This document shows, one piece after another, positions 9,666 through 11,049 of a stretch of DNA of 11,049 bases. Source of the stretch: Funneliformis mosseae (Eukaryota; Glomeromycota; Glomeromycetes; Glomerales; Glomeraceae); contig CAJVPP010003677.1 in assembly GCA_910592005.1 (NCBI GenBank), positions 1 to 11,049 on the forward strand, written 5' to 3'. The notes beneath the pieces were generated by a model that had not been told where the DNA came from, searched no databases, and worked only from the letters and a program-made list of their open reading frames with translations. How positions within the stretch are numbered: position 1 is the first letter of the stretch; every line of letters begins with the position of its first letter. The translations under genes and the position numbers were made by a program.

Positions 9666-10498
9666 GTTCTTTACCGAATAGTAATAGAAAAATTAAACTT
9701 GAGCTAATGCGTCGATTGATGTTTGATATTCAAATTAACAGTATTATAAGTTCTAATGGTATTGAGATAAAAGGGCTTGAATTGCTAGATAATTAGCCTT
9801 TAATTGGTTTTCTTTTAGATATAGACGAATTTTTTTCTGATGAAATCTATCGATTTTAGATGAATTCATAAAATATTAAGAAATCAAATATTACTGGTAG
9901 TGAACCATTTCCTAGCGAATTTTTTAAATCATTATTTAATAATATAATTATTTCAAGCGAAATGCTTAATTTGATGGTTGAATACTACAATACGACTTAT
10001 ATTACATTTGATTTTAGGAAACTATTCAATAAGAATTCAAAAGATAGTATAATGATTCAGATTAAAATGAATCAATTCAGAAAGTGCTGAATTAGTTCTG
10101 AAATCTTTAAATCATTGATGTCTTTGCGACATTTAAAAATTTGTACATTTGACCAAATTTATTATAAATGATGATACAATTGATTGTTATTCTAGCCAGG
10201 TCCAATATTATTTTACATATAAGGTTGATTTGCCATCCAGAAAGGTTAAACATTTTTTAGTATTTGTTCATTAGTATAAACCTTAAGTTCTTCAAATATG
10301 CGGTATTATTTTAGCGAACAAGAAACTTGTAATATCGAATTATAGAATACTGAATTTTATCTAGAAAGTCATGATTGTATAATACCAATTTATTATATTT
10401 TAGGTCAATTTATACTGATTAACTATCAAATTTCAGCCTGGTAAAATGCAAAAAAATATTTGGCTGTTAATTCAATTAATAGAAAATACTATTTGTAA

Positions 10499-10589
10499 AA
10501 TAAATTGAATGTTTTTAATATTATTTGGCTGATAATCCTAAATATCAATTATATTTCCTTCTGAATTTTATTTTATTTTAAAATATTTT
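10499..10589. other. Spacer after the transposase pseudogene
   Basis: This short A/T-rich stretch lies between the inferred stop codon and array D. It includes a stray ttggctgataatcct that resembles array D words, so the satellite may begin here in decayed form. No terminator-like or polyadenylation signal could be assigned with confidence in this composition. Confidence 0.35.
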
Positions 10590-10910
10590 AGTCTATTTAT
10601 GATGTATATCAATCAGATGTAAATCAGACATCAATTAGTTATAAATAAGATAGATTGAATTTTAGCTGATTCTTGGCCAATTTATAATATATGCCAATCA
10701 GATATAAATTGATTATAAATAAGATAGGTCGAATTTTAGCTGATTTTTGATGTATATCAATCAGATATAAATTGGATATCAATCAACTATAAATAAGATA
10801 GGTCAAATTTTAGCTAATTTTTAATATATGCTAATCGGTAATAAGTATGCCAATTGGCTACAAATAAGATAGATTAAATTTTAACTAATTCTTGGCTGAT
10901 TTCTAATGTA
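10590..10910. repeat. Satellite array D (about 74-bp period), cut by the next element
   Basis: The word aaataagata begins at 10643, 10717, 10791 and 10862, giving periods of 74, 74 and 71. A unit reads roughly aaataagataggtcgaatttt, then agctgatttttgatgtatatc, then aatcagatataaattggata. The last unit stops at ...gctgatttctaatgta (10910), where other units continue with tatcaatcag. Two words occur in inverted orientation in array A: aaatcagc(c)taaaatt, and ctgat(c/t)(a/g)atata. The arrays may therefore be subterminal repeats at opposite ends of one element. Confidence 0.83.
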
Positions 10911-11049
10911 CAGAGGATCACCAAAAGTCTCTGAACACCACTTTTTAAGCGTGGTTACATGCTAGTAACGTCACATAACTTAATAATATTATGGTCACAT
11001 GACGTTCCGGAGTTTGTTTACATAAATCAAACTTAATAAATGCGCATTT
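10911..11049. mobile_element. Terminus of a Tc1/mariner-like element (partial)
   Basis: Composition changes sharply at 10911. The sequence cagaggatcaccaaaagtct and the following ctgaacacc lie directly after a TA at 10909-10910. This agrees with a Tc1/mariner-type terminal inverted repeat (CAG start, TA target) and interrupts array D exactly. The stretch keeps several CpGs (aagcgtgg, taacgtca, gacgttccgg, tgcgcat), unlike the older repeats around it. The element continues past the window, so no transposase or opposite end is visible. The type is inferred from the TA/CAG junction and from the general look of the end. Confidence 0.6.
10967..11006. repeat. Palindrome inside the Tc1-like end
   Basis: Bases from AACGTCACATAA to GACGTT form an imperfect palindrome. 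AACGTCA at 10967 is matched by the complement of TGACGTT ending at 11006, and CATAA by TTATG nearer the centre. The word GTCACAT also occurs twice as a direct repeat. It may be an internal transposase-binding or structural motif of the element end. No function is shown by the sequence. Confidence 0.55.

Larger units (their letters stand above)
7263..10498 (+). pseudogene. Degenerate Tnp2-like (CACTA-type) transposase
   Basis: A DNA transposase of the Tnp2 (Transposase_21-like) kind would cut and join element ends in the nucleus; this copy cannot be translated. The proposed start is the ATG at 7263 (MS, stop, KRSIY). Frame 3 runs to about 7400. Frame 2 runs from 7571 to about 8280 and includes DFDFTFLPQR, acidic SEDDNISVEDDFETFEDY and TEFATEALIKF. 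Frame 3 from about 8295 holds YHQPNFETSL. A shift at 8647 gives GFLFRLNEV, which resembles the family's LLPGPxE segment. Frame 3 continues with VSCDI (Asp 8811-8813) and LCHRC (8859-8873). Frame 1 gives LPYFNPIKYITIDLMHYLF (Asp 9097-9099). Later come FSFERMNGIL (Glu 9583-9585), then after an intron LPNSNRK, LMRRLM and NLMVEYYNTTY. The C-terminal part has NDDTIDCYSSQVQYYFTYKV and DCIIPIYYILGQF, ending at TAA 10496-10498. The family assignment rests on remembered motif similarity. The Asp/Asp/Glu catalytic roles are inferred. Dozens of stops and at least six frameshifts mark an old, dead copy. Confidence 0.85.

Noticed and set aside
10499..10910. Right CACTA terminus (TAGTG) of the transposase element matching the MITE ends
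   Set aside because: No reverse complement of the MITE terminus was found between the pseudogene and the Tc1-like insertion. The true end may lie beyond the insertion or be lost.
10941..10975. tRNA-like segment around gcgtggttacatgctagtaacg
   Set aside because: It cannot be folded into a cloverleaf with acceptor and T-arm, and it is better explained as part of the transposon terminus.
1..11049. Mitochondrial or endosymbiont/bacterial genome
   Set aside because: The base composition would allow it, but spliceosomal-type introns, a Tnp2-like transposase, a MITE and a Tc1-like end fit nuclear eukaryotic DNA. No organelle genes or ribosome binding sites were seen.

Overview
The window is an extremely A+T-rich (by eye about four fifths A+T), intron-containing eukaryotic nuclear sequence made almost entirely of decaying repeats. 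The best taxonomic guess is a fungus of the arbuscular mycorrhizal group (Glomeromycotina, Rhizophagus/Gigaspora-like). This is inference. It rests on the base composition, on short introns with GTAAGT-type donors and ATAG/TTTAG acceptors, and above all on a degenerate transposase whose remaining peptide stretches resemble, from memory and unchecked, a Tnp2-like 'transposase domain' family common in those genomes. No intact protein gene, rRNA, tRNA or CRISPR array was found.

Layout: bases 1-1945 are gene-poor A/T-rich DNA with one small island of ordinary composition near 63-110 and an imperfect hairpin at about 1121-1262. Bases 1946-2433 are a near-complete inverted repeat whose ends read CACTA...TAGTG, a fold-back MITE. 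Bases 2660-3200 (array A) and 3370-4319 (array B) are two different minisatellites. Bases 4322-5866 on the minus strand are a broken six-exon gene with an acidic start, a coiled-coil-like part and a Lys/Ser-rich basic part; I do not recognise its function. Upstream of it lies a 140-bp tandem duplication (6058-6335) carrying an exon-intron unit, then an 89-bp satellite (array C, about 6520-7035). Bases 7263-10498 on the plus strand are the Tnp2-like (CACTA-type) transposase pseudogene with many stops and frameshifts and one visible intron. Bases 10590-10910 are a 74-bp satellite (array D). At a TA in array D another element begins: 10911-11049 looks like one terminus of a Tc1/mariner-type transposon that runs out of the window.

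How the parts may fit: the two pseudogenes are divergent and share an array (C) between them. Arrays A and D share motifs in inverted orientation. The simplest reading is one old, roughly 8-kb, two-gene CACTA-like element with subterminal repeats, now dead, later hit by a younger Tc1-type insertion. The decay looks like C-to-T/G-to-A mutation: satellite units differ mainly where CG alternates with TG or CA, and the transposase has lost Trp codons and zinc-ligand-like Cys/His codons in the same way. The Tc1-like end still carries several CpGs, which fits a later arrival. I see no convincing undescribed functional system. The unrecognised partner gene and the proposed element structure are the most interesting items.
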